From positions 1,240,001-1,304,000 of the forward strand of contig JAAKBF010000171.1 in the NCBI GenBank assembly GCA_012656075.1: 64,000 nucleotides of DNA. The letters are read 5' to 3'. Under the pieces are notes generated by a model. It worked only from the letters and a program-made list of their open reading frames with translations. It had not been told where the DNA came from and ran no database searches. Below are positions 12,029-22,934 of this stretch, one piece after another. A program made the position numbers and the translations under genes. Each line of letters opens with the position of its first letter. Positions within the stretch are counted from its first letter, which is position 1. The DNA comes from Phytophthora hibernalis. Its lineage: Eukaryota; Oomycota; Peronosporomycetes; Peronosporales; Peronosporaceae.

Positions 12029-15000
12029 TTACATCGACGCCGACTCTACCAGACCCGCGTAGATGCCATTGAGCTGGATCAATTCCTGGTGCGTGCCCTG
12101 TTCGGCAATCTTACCACCACTCACCACGCATATCTTGTCGGCGCGACGAATCGTAGACAACCGGTGAGCAATGACGATCGTCGTACGCCGCTTCAACGCC
12201 ACCACCTTGTCCAGCGCCTCCTGCACCACCTTCTCGCTCTCCGAGTCCAGTGCACTTGTGGCTTCGTCCAGCAACAAAATGTTCGGGTTCTTGAGAATGG
12301 CACGCGCTATAGCGATGCGCTGTTTCTGACCACCCGACAACTGCTCGCCTTTCATGCCCACTTGGGTCTCGTAGCCGTCCGGGAACTGTGTGATGAAGTC
12401 GTGTGCGTTAGCCATCTTGGCGGCTTCTTCGATCTCCTGCTGGTTAGGTTGCTCTACGAGACCATACGAGATGTTCTCAGCGATGGTGCCAATGAAGAGC
12501 GTGGGCTCCTGTCCGACAAGTCCGATCTGACTGCGCAGCCAATTCAGGTTCAGGTCCTTGACGTTGTGGCCATCCAGCAGCACCTCCCCAACGACAGGGT
12601 CGTAGAAACGCTCAATGAGCGAGATGATAGTGCTCTTGCCACCGCCACTCGGGCCACAGAATGCAACAGTTTGACCTGCCTCGACAGTAAGGTTGTAGTT
12701 CTTGAGCACGTTGATCTCGGGACGCGTCGGATACCGAAACGATATGTTCTTAAACTCGAGGCGACCTTCAACCTTGACCGGACACTCACCATCGGGGCTA
12801 GACGAATCGATGGGAGTGATTCGATCACGGATAGCGAAAATGGTTGATCCAGCCTTGAACGCCTTGGGGGCATCGCCCATGAAAGTTGACGCACTACTCA
12901 CGATCTGAATGGACATCATGATAGCCATGAGAGTACGCATCATCTCCGTGAAACCAATCGTTCCGTCGTTGACCTTCTTCGCGCCGAACCAGAAGATGAA
13001 CGCGTACGTGGCCATCATAATGAACGAACTGAAGCCAAGCGACACACCGTTGATCTGCGCTTCCTTGCTACCCTTCTGGAGTGGTTCTTCAAGGAGATCG
13101 TTAAACACGTCTGCAGACCTCTCCTCAATACCCAAAGCGGCAACAGTCCGAATGTTGCTAAGAACCTCCGACGCATGGGCACCAGGGATTGCCAGGTCGT
13201 CCGAGATCAAACCACCGCCTTGCATTTCTTTCATGCGAGCGATGTGACCGAACAGCAAAAACGGCATAATCGCCAGCATGATGAGTGAAAGCAGCCAGCT
13301 GCCGAATCCAAAAGAGATCACCAGTGCTGCAGCAAGTGTGAAGATTGCTTGGAACACGCGAGCTTGGGAGTCGCCAGATAACAAAGCAACCTTCGTGGCG
13401 TTCGTTGCGAGGTCAGCGGTCAGAGCACCCGTAGCGTTCTCCTTTTCATCGAAAAACCCGACGTTCTGACGACAGAGGCCTTCAAAGTTGGCGTTTCGCA
13501 GGCGAGTAGTGGTCTTTTCTTCGATGAATTTGAAACAATACGTCTGCATGAACATGAAGATGGCAATTATCGCAGCACCAACGAGATAAAGGATACCGTA
13601 GAGCTCCACCTTGTCGTACAGGTCACTCAGGTAGACCGTATCACCAGTGCTCTGATACAAACCATACTTCTCAGTCATGGAAGTGATCATGCCTGTGACA
13701 AGAAGTGCAGACGCTGGCATAGCAATACCTCCGACGCACGCACCAATCAATCCAATAATGAAATAATTCAGCTCAGGTTTGCACAACCGCGCGATATCTT
13801 TCAGACCAAAAGGCTGCTTGTCCAGGAAATTCGTCTCCACGGCGTTCACAGAAACGTCCGTCTTCACTGACACAGCACTAACCGAACGAGACAGCTTCGT
13901 ACCTGAAAGCTCGTTCTCTGCTTCGCGCCTTTCGGCTTCCTGCTGCTCCTCATGAGAGCGCAACTGCTGGATACGATACATGTTCTGGTAAATACCGCGA
14001 TCGATCTGTAACAACTCGTCGTGTGTACCGTTCTCCACAATATGACCCTCGTTCAGAACCACAATCTTGTCGGCGTGGCGGATTGTACTCAGACGGTGGG
14101 CAATCACCAACGTCGTCATATTCGTCGAAGCCATCAGGTCATTCAGAGCCGCCTGAACGATCTTCTCACTTTCGTTATCCAAAGCGCTGGTTGCCTCATC
14201 CAGCACCAAAATGTTTGGCTTGCGCACGATGGCACGTGCAATGGCAACACGCTGCTTCTGACCGCCAGAAAGAGACACGCCCTTCTCGCCAACCAACGTA
14301 TCGTAGTTCTCCGGCAATGACATGATGAAGTTGTGCGCGTTGGACAGCTTGCATGCGGCGATGGCCTCCTCACGAGTCACGTTGTCACCGCCCATAGCAA
14401 TGTTCTCGAAGATGGTGGTGGCGAACAGCACAGGTTCCTGAGAAACCATACCGATCTGCGAGCGCAGCCACTTCACGTTCAAAGTCTTCACGTCGCGACC
14501 ATCGAGGTAGATCGTGCCGCTGGTTGGGTCGTAGAATCGCTCGATCAGCCCGATCAGAGTGCTCTTGCCTCCACCGCTGGCACCTGCGAACGCCACTGTC
14601 TGGCCAGGTTCGATGGTGACGTTGTAGTCGCGCAGAATCTGCGCCTCAGGACGGCTGGGGTAAGTGAAGTTAACATTCACGGCTTCAATTTTTCCTTCAC
14701 ATGAGTCAGGGATGATACCTTCGTCCTCTTTCTCTGCGTCGATAGCGCTCGCGGTATCCAAAATCGCAAACAATTCCTCAGCAGCACCGGCAGCTTTCGA
14801 AACTGCAGTGACATTGGGTGATATTTGCGCGAGCGAACCTGTCCCCATCATAACTCCAAAGAAGGCAGCGAACACGTCACCTGGTGTGGTATTTCCTTGC
14901 GACGCTTTCCATCCACCGTACCAGAGACCGATCGAGTACATGACCCACACACTTCCCAGAAACATGGAGAAGACAACCGACGTCATTTTATGCAGTGCAA

Positions 15001-15883
15001 TGTTCTCCTTCTCGGCTTCAAATACCTTCTTCTCGAATTTGTCAATAGCTTTCTGCTCTCCATTGAGAGACGCCACTGTGCGGATTGATCCGAGCGTCTC
15101 CTCTGCAACAGATCCCGCCTCCGCGTATACTTTCTGTGCCCAGTCAGACTTGATACGTAGCGTCTTGATGAGCCACCCCAGAGAAATGGACATGAAGGGC
15201 ATGACACAGGCCATCACCAACGTGATGTCCCAACCCCGGACGAAACCAATGGCAAAACCCACAATGAACTGCACTGTGAACCGGAACGAGTCTCCCAGTT
15301 TCTGGCCCATGCCGTCCTTGATCTTGATCGTGTCTCCCGTCAGTCGACTGGACAACTGCAGCGCGTCATTCTCATCATACCAGCTGATGTCCAGGTACAG
15401 CATGTGCTTGAGCGCTTCACTCCTCAACGCCTTCATCTGCCGCTCTGCACTGTAGTAGAAGGCCACATACGAGATGTAGTCGGTGAAGAACATGAAGATG
15501 GCGATGAGGAAGAAGTCGAGCGCCGCCCTGTTGACCGTGTCCATGTCCACGGGGATGCTCGTGAAGCCGGTGAGTACGTCCCCAAAGACGATGGCCATGA
15601 GAGGGAAGAGCGCGCCGTTCGCGCCGGCTGCGATGACGCCCACGACCAGTAGAAGTTTGTCCAGCGGTGTGGCGAAGCGGTACAGGTGCGTGAACTTGAA
15701 GGACGTGGGCCCGCCGTGTACCATCTGCGTGCGGAGACTCGGCTCCTTCTTTGACTCGGAGCTGCCGGATTCGCTGCTGGTGGCCTGGCGCTTGGTTGGC
15801 AGATCCAGGGCCACGGCGCGCGGCGTCTCCACGCGCTGGTACGCGACGTCGCTGGCCAGCTCGGACTTGTCCAGACTCGGCAT
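12029..15883 (-). CDS. ABCB transporter 4, intact full-size
   Basis: An unbroken 1284-residue P-glycoprotein-type exporter, the only complete member of the array. The start MPSLDKSELASDVAY is at 15883. The approximate plan is a cytoplasmic leader to residue 65, TMD1 65-370, NBD1 390-640, a Glu/Arg linker 640-700, TMD2 700-1010 and NBD2 1035-1284. NBD1 carries GASGGGKST, LSGGQKQR and ILVLDEATSALD. NBD2 carries GPSGGGKST, LSGGQKQR and ILLLDEATSALD. Both sites keep the catalytic Glu after the Walker B Asp, so both should hydrolyse ATP. The third Gly in GGGKST is shared by all four paralogues. It is intronless. Substrate is unknown; family members export drugs and lipophilic compounds. Confidence 0.95.
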   Translation of the reverse strand: MPSLDKSELASDVAYQRVETPRAVALDLPTKRQATSSESGSSESKKEPSLRTQMVHGGPTSFKFTHLYRFATPLDKLLLVVGVIAAGANGALFPLMAIVFGDVLTGFTSIPVDMDTVNRAALDFFLIAIFMFFTDYISYVAFYYSAERQMKALRSEALKHMLYLDISWYDENDALQLSSRLTGDTIKIKDGMGQKLGDSFRFTVQFIVGFAIGFVRGWDITLVMACVMPFMSISLGWLIKTLRIKSDWAQKVYAEAGSVAEETLGSIRTVASLNGEQKAIDKFEKKVFEAEKENIALHKMTSVVFSMFLGSVWVMYSIGLWYGGWKASQGNTTPGDVFAAFFGVMMGTGSLAQISPNVTAVSKAAGAAEELFAILDTASAIDAEKEDEGIIPDSCEGKIEAVNVNFTYPSRPEAQILRDYNVTIEPGQTVAFAGASGGGKSTLIGLIERFYDPTSGTIYLDGRDVKTLNVKWLRSQIGMVSQEPVLFATTIFENIAMGGDNVTREEAIAACKLSNAHNFIMSLPENYDTLVGEKGVSLSGGQKQRVAIARAIVRKPNILVLDEATSALDNESEKIVQAALNDLMASTNMTTLVIAHRLSTIRHADKIVVLNEGHIVENGTHDELLQIDRGIYQNMYRIQQLRSHEEQQEAERREAENELSGTKLSRSVSAVSVKTDVSVNAVETNFLDKQPFGLKDIARLCKPELNYFIIGLIGACVGGIAMPASALLVTGMITSMTEKYGLYQSTGDTVYLSDLYDKVELYGILYLVGAAIIAIFMFMQTYCFKFIEEKTTTRLRNANFEGLCRQNVGFFDEKENATGALTADLATNATKVALLSGDSQARVFQAIFTLAAALVISFGFGSWLLSLIMLAIMPFLLFGHIARMKEMQGGGLISDDLAIPGAHASEVLSNIRTVAALGIEERSADVFNDLLEEPLQKGSKEAQINGVSLGFSSFIMMATYAFIFWFGAKKVNDGTIGFTEMMRTLMAIMMSIQIVSSASTFMGDAPKAFKAGSTIFAIRDRITPIDSSSPDGECPVKVEGRLEFKNISFRYPTRPEINVLKNYNLTVEAGQTVAFCGPSGGGKSTIISLIERFYDPVVGEVLLDGHNVKDLNLNWLRSQIGLVGQEPTLFIGTIAENISYGLVEQPNQQEIEEAAKMANAHDFITQFPDGYETQVGMKGEQLSGGQKQRIAIARAILKNPNILLLDEATSALDSESEKVVQEALDKVVALKRRTTIVIAHRLSTIRRADKICVVSGGKIAEQGTHQELIQLNGIYAGLVESASM

Positions 15884-17457
15884 TGCTCTTGTCTTGCGCG
15901 TCTGTCGGCGAATTGGATAATGAGCCAGGTGACTGGCAATGCGGAATGCGGACGATCATCATTCTTGAGGAGATGAGCTGACAGCGAGTTGCGGCACCGG
16001 CCAAATGCGCGTTTTATGCAAACCTGTGATCCTGAAAAGAAGTGGAGGATATGTGATGCTGCAGGAAAAGCAGGATACAGAGGGTTACATTGAGATTTAA
16101 TATATCATGATTCGACGAATGTTGGTCGACTGCTGGGGGTTTGCGCTTTGGAGCGGGGTGGAGGCACTGCGTTTGCGGGGCTATTCATCGCTGGGAATGA
16201 GTGGCGAGGGATCATTGGATGGGGACACCGTCGCAGTCAGTCACAATGCGCCTGGAGGAGTCACACCGAGAATCGGCATCTCTTGGCGGATTTGCGGTGG
16301 TAATCATTATGTTTGGCTGCTGGGCGTAGACTATTAGCTTAGGGAGAAACATGTATCAATGACGGCAGGGGAAACATTTCAGTGTACATCGATAGCCGAC
16401 ACCGATGCTTTCTTTCTGCCAGCTAAATTATTTGAACTGTCAGCTCGCTTCTCAGTCAAGGGCGAGACAAAAATATCGACAGCACCAAAGCTGGCGTCAA
16501 CTTTCGCCGATATAATCCGCGAACTACAGGTCTGTACAGTACTGTCCTGGCGTCAACAATCGCTAGTGTAATCAGCGGTGGCATACGTTTTCGAAGGTAT
16601 GACTACTTTGTGAAATTGAGAGAAACGGCAGTGCCGCCTCGTTATCAACTCAGGCAGGTAGTGTGCGCACACATTCCGATTGATGTCACATCCATTGCTG
16701 TCTCGCACGGTCCGATTTGCAATGCCCACCAATGCCTCGTCGCCACCTAATCTAATACTGGCGCGAAGTGCTCTAGTCACTAGCCGAGCGGTACAACAAC
16801 CCAGCATTTCAGCATTCATTCTAGAGCCATGCAGTACAGGAGCCGGACGACGACCCCGACAAAAACACTAATCTTCAAGCACAATACCCCACGAAGAAAA
16901 CTATCTTTCCTTTTCAAAAATCCAGTTTCTCTCGCGGACCACCAGAACGGCATGTCGAAGCTATTCTCCCATAAATCACCATCATTCATTCCCCATTCCG
17001 GTGATGCCGACAAGACTTGCGACCAGGTCCGAACGCGAAGGAAAAAATACGCCAGTGTACTAGTACATAGGCGAAAACTGCAACACATTTAACCGCAATT
17101 TCCTAATTAATTCCAAGGGCGGAGACGCTAGACACTCACACCCTTAACCAAACCACGGAACGCTCACAAAGTTGGTTTGCACGTATATTACATGAAACTC
17201 CGAACCAAAATCTTCAAAAGCATTGGACTTTGACATGATGCTCTTCTGATAAGACCCTTTTGAGTATGGAGCCTTTCCAATAGGCATCGATCCTCAACGC
17301 GAACCACCTCACCAACTCCGCAACAAATTCCTCTTCTTTTTACTACCAACGCGAACTCCACAGGTCTGCTGCCAGTCCTCAAACAGCGACGCCACATACA
17401 AACTCACAGGAAATCGTTCACCAGTCAGGCCGCCACGTTGCATCCCATAGAGTCTGC
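15884..17457. other. Intergenic, no gene recognised
   Basis: About 1.57 kb between ABC gene 4 and the NTPase gene. It contains the promoter side of ABC gene 4. Short open frames on both strands show no recognisable domain, splice structure or repeat that I can support. Confidence 0.5.
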
Positions 17458-18363
17458 TTATTGGATCAGGGGGTAAGCGCCACCGCAATATTTGAACAGT
17501 TCAGCTTTGTTCGCAGCAGACTCAAGCGCCACGTATACGTTGTGCTTGACTTTCTCCGTGGTGTATTGAAACAGGAACCGACACGATCCACCAGCATAGT
17601 AGAACTTCAAATCCACGGCTTTCGTCTTCTTGTCTTCCTCACTTAACGTTTCATCGTCCTCGCTTTCGTCGTTCATACTCGTTGCGTCAAATTTATCCCT
17701 GACCGTGGAATAAAAGTCTGGGTCGCGAATGGCTGCGAAATACTCCTCTCGTGTCCATGAATACATGAGATATGGCTTGATCTTGGCACCTTCATCATCT
17801 TCCTCGTTCCTCTTCCAAAGAGTGGCAATAGAAGAACACATGCCTAACCTGTCATCAGCGCCGAGATATGCCATTATTCGTTGCCCGAACATCTCGTGAG
17901 TTTCATTTGCAATGCATCCATCCAAACAAATGAACATTTTTCTCCAGCCGATTCGAGGCAGCTCAAACTTTGATTGATCAATAACCCAAGATTCATTGAG
18001 ACCCAAAGCCACACAAATGTCAGGAGCGTGACGATTCAAATGAATCCAAACCACGTCCCATTCCTGGCGATCCAACGAAATAGCATAACTTAACACGCAC
18101 ACATATTTGCCTGTGCCAGGAGTTCCCACAACATACCCTTTGAAGTCCTTCCCAAGCACGTCATCCCTCATAAACTGCCAAAGCTCGCGCACTTGAGGAC
18201 GGCAGTACAGCATCACGTCGCCGTCCGAGAACAAGCCACACTTGAACATCAATGCAGCCGGTAACGTCACATAGTCTTTTCCTTGGAGATCAAGCCGAGG
18301 GAAATCCTTGAACCTTTCCAAACGAGGCCGTTTGCTCGGTGGCGGAAGCGTTTTGGTCGCCAT
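17458..18363 (-). CDS. Crinkler/RHS-type NTPase-like protein
   Basis: An intact 301-residue protein starting at the ATG at 18363 (MATKTLPPPSKRPRLERF). Near residue 80-90 it has a P-loop-like GTPGTGKYV, then VVWIHLNR and a Walker-B-like MFICLDG. Near the C-terminus it has FYYAGGSCRFLFQY, which resembles the YxxGGSxRxxF block of the Crinkler / retrotransposon-hot-spot NTPase family. In that family the core is an ATPase often fused to a nuclease. Residue 9 of the P-loop is Tyr instead of Ser/Thr, so nucleotide binding may be weakened. No signal peptide and no LFLAK-type leader are visible, so it looks like a cytoplasmic or nuclear relative and not a secreted effector; the basic stretch KRPRLERF could be a nuclear signal. 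It is divergent from the gene at 18559. Confidence 0.65.
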   Translation of the reverse strand: MATKTLPPPSKRPRLERFKDFPRLDLQGKDYVTLPAALMFKCGLFSDGDVMLYCRPQVRELWQFMRDDVLGKDFKGYVVGTPGTGKYVCVLSYAISLDRQEWDVVWIHLNRHAPDICVALGLNESWVIDQSKFELPRIGWRKMFICLDGCIANETHEMFGQRIMAYLGADDRLGMCSSIATLWKRNEEDDEGAKIKPYLMYSWTREEYFAAIRDPDFYSTVRDKFDATSMNDESEDDETLSEEDKKTKAVDLKFYYAGGSCRFLFQYTTEKVKHNVYVALESAANKAELFKYCGGAYPLIQ

Positions 18364-18558
18364 CTTTCCCGTGACGCAGCAGATTCTAGAATGAGAGAAA
18401 AGAAAACAGCTTCCGGGCAGATGCACCATCGGAACGGCACATTGAAGTTCCATTCCATTCGACAGTTTTCCTTCCCACACAATCTCCTCCGCACCGTCTT
18501 CCATCATCCATTCCCCATCCCAGTTCATTCCGCCGTCCGCAGTGTTCCAACTGCCGCA
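18364..18558. promoter_or_regulatory. Short shared divergent promoter
   Basis: Only 195 bases separate the start codons of the minus-strand NTPase (18363) and the plus-strand fusion gene (18559), so both core promoters must lie here. CATTCC and TTCC repeats and pyrimidine-rich patches are present. I see no textbook oomycete initiator-FPR element that I could place with certainty. Confidence 0.5.
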
Positions 18559-20642
18559 ATGAGCTCTCTCGTCTTGCGCGTGGTCTCCCTGCTGCCATCC
18601 GCCACTGAGAACGTGAGCGCGTTGCTGTCCAAGTGCCGCGCCATCTCCACCACCTGCTCCTCCCTCCCGCAGCTCGTGGGACGCTCGCACGAGTGCGACT
18701 TCCCAAGCGACGCGTCTGTCCAGCAGCTCCCAGCGCTCACAGCCGCCCGTACGGCGTTCACGAGTTCCGCCGACACGCACAACCAGGTGCGAGAAGCACT
18801 GGCCAGTGCCGCGTCACTGTACCATCTGGACACCGACCGCTTGGTCGCTCTCAAGCCCGACGTGATCCTCACCCAGAGCTCGTGCAAAGTCTGTTCCATT
18901 GACTTGGCCAGCGTCCAGGCGGCGGTTGACGGTGAGCAACTGCAGGAGCTCGTGCAGGTTAATCATCGACCAGCAGCTCCATGTGATTTGAGAGGTGGGG
19001 GCCACTTGACGCGGATTGTGACGTGCAACCCCACGAGTCTCGAAGATGCGGTGGTGAAGCAGTTCCAGCAGCTCGGAGATGTTCTGGGGGTGCCGGAAGT
19101 GGGGAATGCCATGGCGCAAGAGCATGCGGACAAGTTGCAGCAGCTGAAGCTACATGCGGAGTCTTTCGTGGAGACAAATGGGGGTAAGACGCCCCGCGTG
19201 CTGATGGTGGAGTGGCTGGAGCCGCTGTTTCTCGGTACGAAAGGCTGGATGAGGGAGATCGTGGAAGCTTCAGGGGGCAAGTAGTGGAGAGCTTGGAAGG
19301 GGAGAAACAAGTCGATGTGGTGGTGGTGGCACTGTGTGGCCTAACGCTCGACAAGACGGAGAAGGAGTTGCTGGGGGGACGAGTGGGGGCGTGGTGGACA
19401 ACCCTGGTTGACAGCACTGCGGTGCCTCCGGTGTACATTGTGGACGGCACATCCATGTTCACGAGACCTACGCGCCGTCTGCTAGTAGCCCTTGAGTGGC
19501 TTGTCCACGCTCTTCATGAGCCCGGGAGTGCCTGGATGAAGAACTCGACGTTCCCTTATAAGACTCTTGATACGTCGCTGGTTGCTGGTGACTCCAAAAC
19601 TGATGAGGAAACCAAATCGTCGGAGATGTTAGAGATTGAGGAGCTGCATCGCGCTGCGTGCGCCAACAAACAGGCAATGTACACAGACCCAGCAACGGGT
19701 TATTCTGTTATGACGGCGTACATTCTGAAGGAACGGCAAGTCTGCTGTGGAAATGGTTGCCGGCATTGCCCCTACGGACATGCAAACGTCAAAGACCCGG
19801 CTCAGCGAAAGAACACGCTCGCTGGAAATGTGTTCTTGCGGCCGCGGCGTCGTTCACGTGGAGTGGCCAAGAATGCTCCCGGTGGCCAATTGCTCTGGCC
19901 GGAAGGAGCTGCTGCTGCTGTGGCTGATAGCCCGAACGATCTCGTCATTGTTTTCTGGAGTGGTGGTAAAGACTCCTTCCTCGCTTTGGGCGCTCTGTAC
20001 GAGACATATGCCGCTGAACAAAATCCGATGCCTCATGTGATTCTCCTGACAACGATCGACCCAGAGACGAACGTAGTGCCTATCCAGAATATTTCGGCGC
20101 AAACGATTGCAGGTCAGGCTGAATATCTGGAGCTCCCGCTGTGTCTCGTAGCAGTGGGGCTTGGTGATGCTTACATACCAGCTTTGCGCAGCGCTCTTAC
20201 TGAAATTCCGGAGCAACTCCAACGAGTGAAGAAGAGTAGTAAGACCAGTGAGCAGAACAAGGAGACTCCCATCGTTTCCTCCCTTGTTTTCGGCGACCTT
20301 CACCTAGAAGATATCCGTGCCTGGCGCGAGGAGACATTTGGCCAGGACTACAAGCTGCGCTTCCCTGTTTGGAAGAAGGACTATGAGTCGGACTTGTTGC
20401 CAGCACTGGCGCGATTGTGTACCAAGACGGGTGCCAAGATCTATTTCTCGAATGTTGACGAGGAGCGACTTACGTCCAACGGAAACATCAGATTTGAGTG
20501 GCACGTAGGCCAGGTTTACGACTGGAAACTCATTCAGGAACGAAACAAAACTGTTGGTGGGGATGTTGAACGTGTAGATTTGATGGGAGAGTGCGGCGAG
20601 TTCCACACATGCGTTAAGTTTCCCGGCATGGACTACATGTAG
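18559..20642 (+). CDS. Substrate-binding-like / cysteine-motif / diphthine-ammonia-ligase-like fusion
   Basis: About 694 residues when one homopolymer break is ignored. The start is MSSLVLRVVSLLPSATE at 18559. Residues 1-280 resemble the cobalamin/iron ABC substrate-binding fold (VVSLLPSATE, GRSHECDFP, PRVLMVEWLEPLF), but without a signal peptide. Around residues 393-405 is a cysteine motif, CCGNGCRHCPYGH, of the DUF5522 type. From about residue 460 there is an ATP pyrophosphatase domain with the PP-loop VFWSGGKDSFLAL, and later VFGDLHLEDIRAWRE, as in diphthine-ammonia ligase relatives. The frame breaks at G5 19273-19277, where one extra G joins EASGGQVVE. The region around 18958-19010 is poorly conserved and might hide a small intron. 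Exact reaction is unknown; an ATP-dependent amidation or thiolation is possible. Confidence 0.7.
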
Positions 20643-20960
20643 TGGCATCATACAAATATACATGTAGACTGCATCGACTACGACGATCAAAGCAGAGTTT
20701 CAGGAACATATGCTCTGTTTCACCACTTTCGTGCTCAAGACAAAATTTGGGCCCGGGTTGGTGACCCGGGGGAACCACATTCGCCACTGGTCCGATCAAA
20801 AAGTACTACACTACATACAACAAAAACAGTAGATTGCATTTGTTCGTGACCGGTACGAGACAAGACACACAGCAGCAATACGCAGGATATACGATTTACG
20901 TTTGCTCAGGAACTCAACGTAGTCCGTATTCAGACTGCCGCTTGAACGCACAGGATGACG
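20643..20960. other. Convergent intergenic spacer
   Basis: A 3'-to-3' spacer between the fusion gene and EME1. TACATGTA occurs at the stop codon of the fusion gene (near 20635) and again near 20657. Nothing else is recognised. Confidence 0.5.
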
Positions 20961-22520
20961 CTAAATCATAGCATCGGGGTTCTCACAGAAAGCCGCGTAA
21001 ATACGCTTCGACAGAGCTCGTTGAACTCGAGCGTCGTGAAGCTTGTCGCTGACTAAATCCTCTTTTTGCGCTCGCGATAAAGTCGGGTCTCGATATGCGC
21101 GCATGAGGCTGCCGAAAGTGGGAAAGTGGTCTAGAAGACACTGCGCCTTGTCCTCACTCACGCCTGGAATCACCTGAAGCATTCGCAGCCATGCGTTCGC
21201 GCTCGCACTCGCAGTGGCTCCCGTGCGAGTCACTCGGAACGAGTTATTCCGCGGCACGGACTCCAGGAACTCCTCGAGAGCAGACGCACGTGAATAGGAG
21301 ATGACCATCTCACGAGTAAGTAGTGCCACATAGTCGGCAGTTGCAGCAAGGTCACACGTGAACTTTGTATGTGCTGCCGTGTCCATAAACAACTGGAACG
21401 CTACCTCATGCAAGTCCGCGAAAGAGACCATTGGAGTGCTAGGAGCTGACCCCTTTCTCTTCTTTTGCTGCTTCTTGAGATCGATGAGCGCGCGGTCCAT
21501 TCCCTCAATAATGACGAAGAACTTGCTGGGCTCCTGCTCTTCCTCTGGCTTTCCAGTCTGCTGCGTCTTCGGCACCAATGTCTGCAGGTATCGCACCGCA
21601 GCTACCAACTCCGTGTAACTTTTGTGCTGTATCATCGCTAGAAACACGTCCGCCTCGTAATATATTGCACACGAAAAAGCGAGCTCCCGTTCTCGCGTCG
21701 CTCCCATCGAATCACCCCCGGCATGATGCAATGCAGTGCAGTCGCCACTGTAAATGAAACAGGTTTGCCATTATACACGTGGCTCTTCAACGCGTTTCGA
21801 ATGCTGCCCCCGCCACGGACGAGTCCAGTGACGTCTCCATCTGCACCATCGCCATAGCAGCAGTAGCAGTAGTACTCTTCCCACTCTTCCCACCGCCTTT
21901 AGTAGCAGTTCTCGGCTTCTTGGGTGACGCTCTCGTCCTGAAGTTTGCACTAATGTCACCGTCTAGAGTTCTCACTGCTGTATTGTCTCCATTTCTCGTC
22001 GTCTCGGAGTGCAAATCTCGCAATCGGCCCGACAACCTCCGAGCGTTTTTCGGTCCTGTTCGATTTTCTTCTGGGAACACCCGACGTCTTGCAATAGAAC
22101 CGACATCCGGCGACACAATTTCGGGTGAATCATTTCCAGAGGTTGTGACTGGCACTTGGTACACAAAAGGCGGCGGGGACTTGGACGGGGAATAAGAAAA
22201 AGAAACTTCGGGTTCATGGTGCGGAATGTAGCCACTTTGAGAAGATAGGCATGGTGACGTGGTCAAGTCCACGACTATCTGACCATCACTCTGCTTGGGT
22301 TTCTGCCTGGTTGGAGGAGAATTGCGCGGTGGGGTGATGAGTTCGATGACTTTTTGGCTGCTATTGTCATTTTCATCTTCTTCTTCTTCTTCTTGGAGCC
22401 ACTGTCGGGGATGCCCAGCTCCACGAGCATCGCGTCCAGCGCGTGGTCGTCTTCGTCCTCTTCGATCGACTCACGCAGGCGCTTGCGGCGGCGCGGCAAA
22501 GGGGACGTGGTGCTGGCCAT
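20961..22520 (-). CDS. EME1: EME1-like subunit of the MUS81 structure-specific endonuclease
   Basis: About 520 residues, apparently a single exon, from the ATG at 22520 (MASTTSPLPRRRKRL). The N-terminal half is disordered and basic and contains two possible SUMO-interacting motifs, VIELITPP and IVVDLTTSP. The C-terminal half has the degenerate ERCC4-type nuclease fold (ALHCIMPGVIRWERR, then AIYYEADVFLAMI and FFVIIEGMDRALIDLKKQ) and a C-terminal helix-hairpin-helix (MLQVIPGVSEDKAQCLLDHF, then RALSKRIYAAF). In the family, EME1 is non-catalytic and partners MUS81 to cut branched recombination intermediates in the nucleus. Three frame changes are needed: C4/G4 at 22407-22410, C5 at 21807-21811, and one between about 21680 and 21730. 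Each fits one missing base. Confidence 0.75.
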
Positions 22521-22930
22521 TTTGGCCGCGTGATTAGTTTTGTATGGGAGTTTGTATTGGAATATAATACAGTTAGACCTCTCTATAAGGGGTCATTATA
22601 TTTTTGAGTTGCATATTGTGGATGTCTAGGATTATAACGACAGGTGAAGTACATGTAGATAAGACCTCTTTATGTAAGCAAGTAACTACATGTACAGCCT
22701 GATCGTTCAAGATGACTTTTTGAATAGTTGTTGTTGCACTCGGCAATTGATCTTCTTCCAAGCGTAGCATTTTGGCCTTATTTGCCCCAAACAAGTATTA
22801 TAACTTTATTTGAATACCCTTCGTCTTCTCGTCTGTTCGCTTTAATTCATCGAGTATCGCCAGCCTCCTGGATGTTCACCACCGCATTCGTCAGCTTACG
22901 AGCTAAAGCTTCGTCATCAACGTGAAGCTT
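22521..22930. other. EME1 upstream region
   Basis: Upstream region of the minus-strand EME1 gene. It contains two TACATGTA octamers (about 22650 and 22687) and no recognisable gene. It borders the decayed head-domain copy. Confidence 0.45.
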
Positions 22931-22934
22931 GATT

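Noticed and set aside
18958..18994. A 37-bp intron in the fusion gene
   Set aside because: GT and AG are present but the length is below that of every other intron in the window and the frame is open through it.
21732..21792. An intron in EME1
   Set aside because: Possible donors gave 31-44-bp introns or wrong phases; reading straight through with single-base homopolymer corrections gives a conserved EME1 sequence instead.
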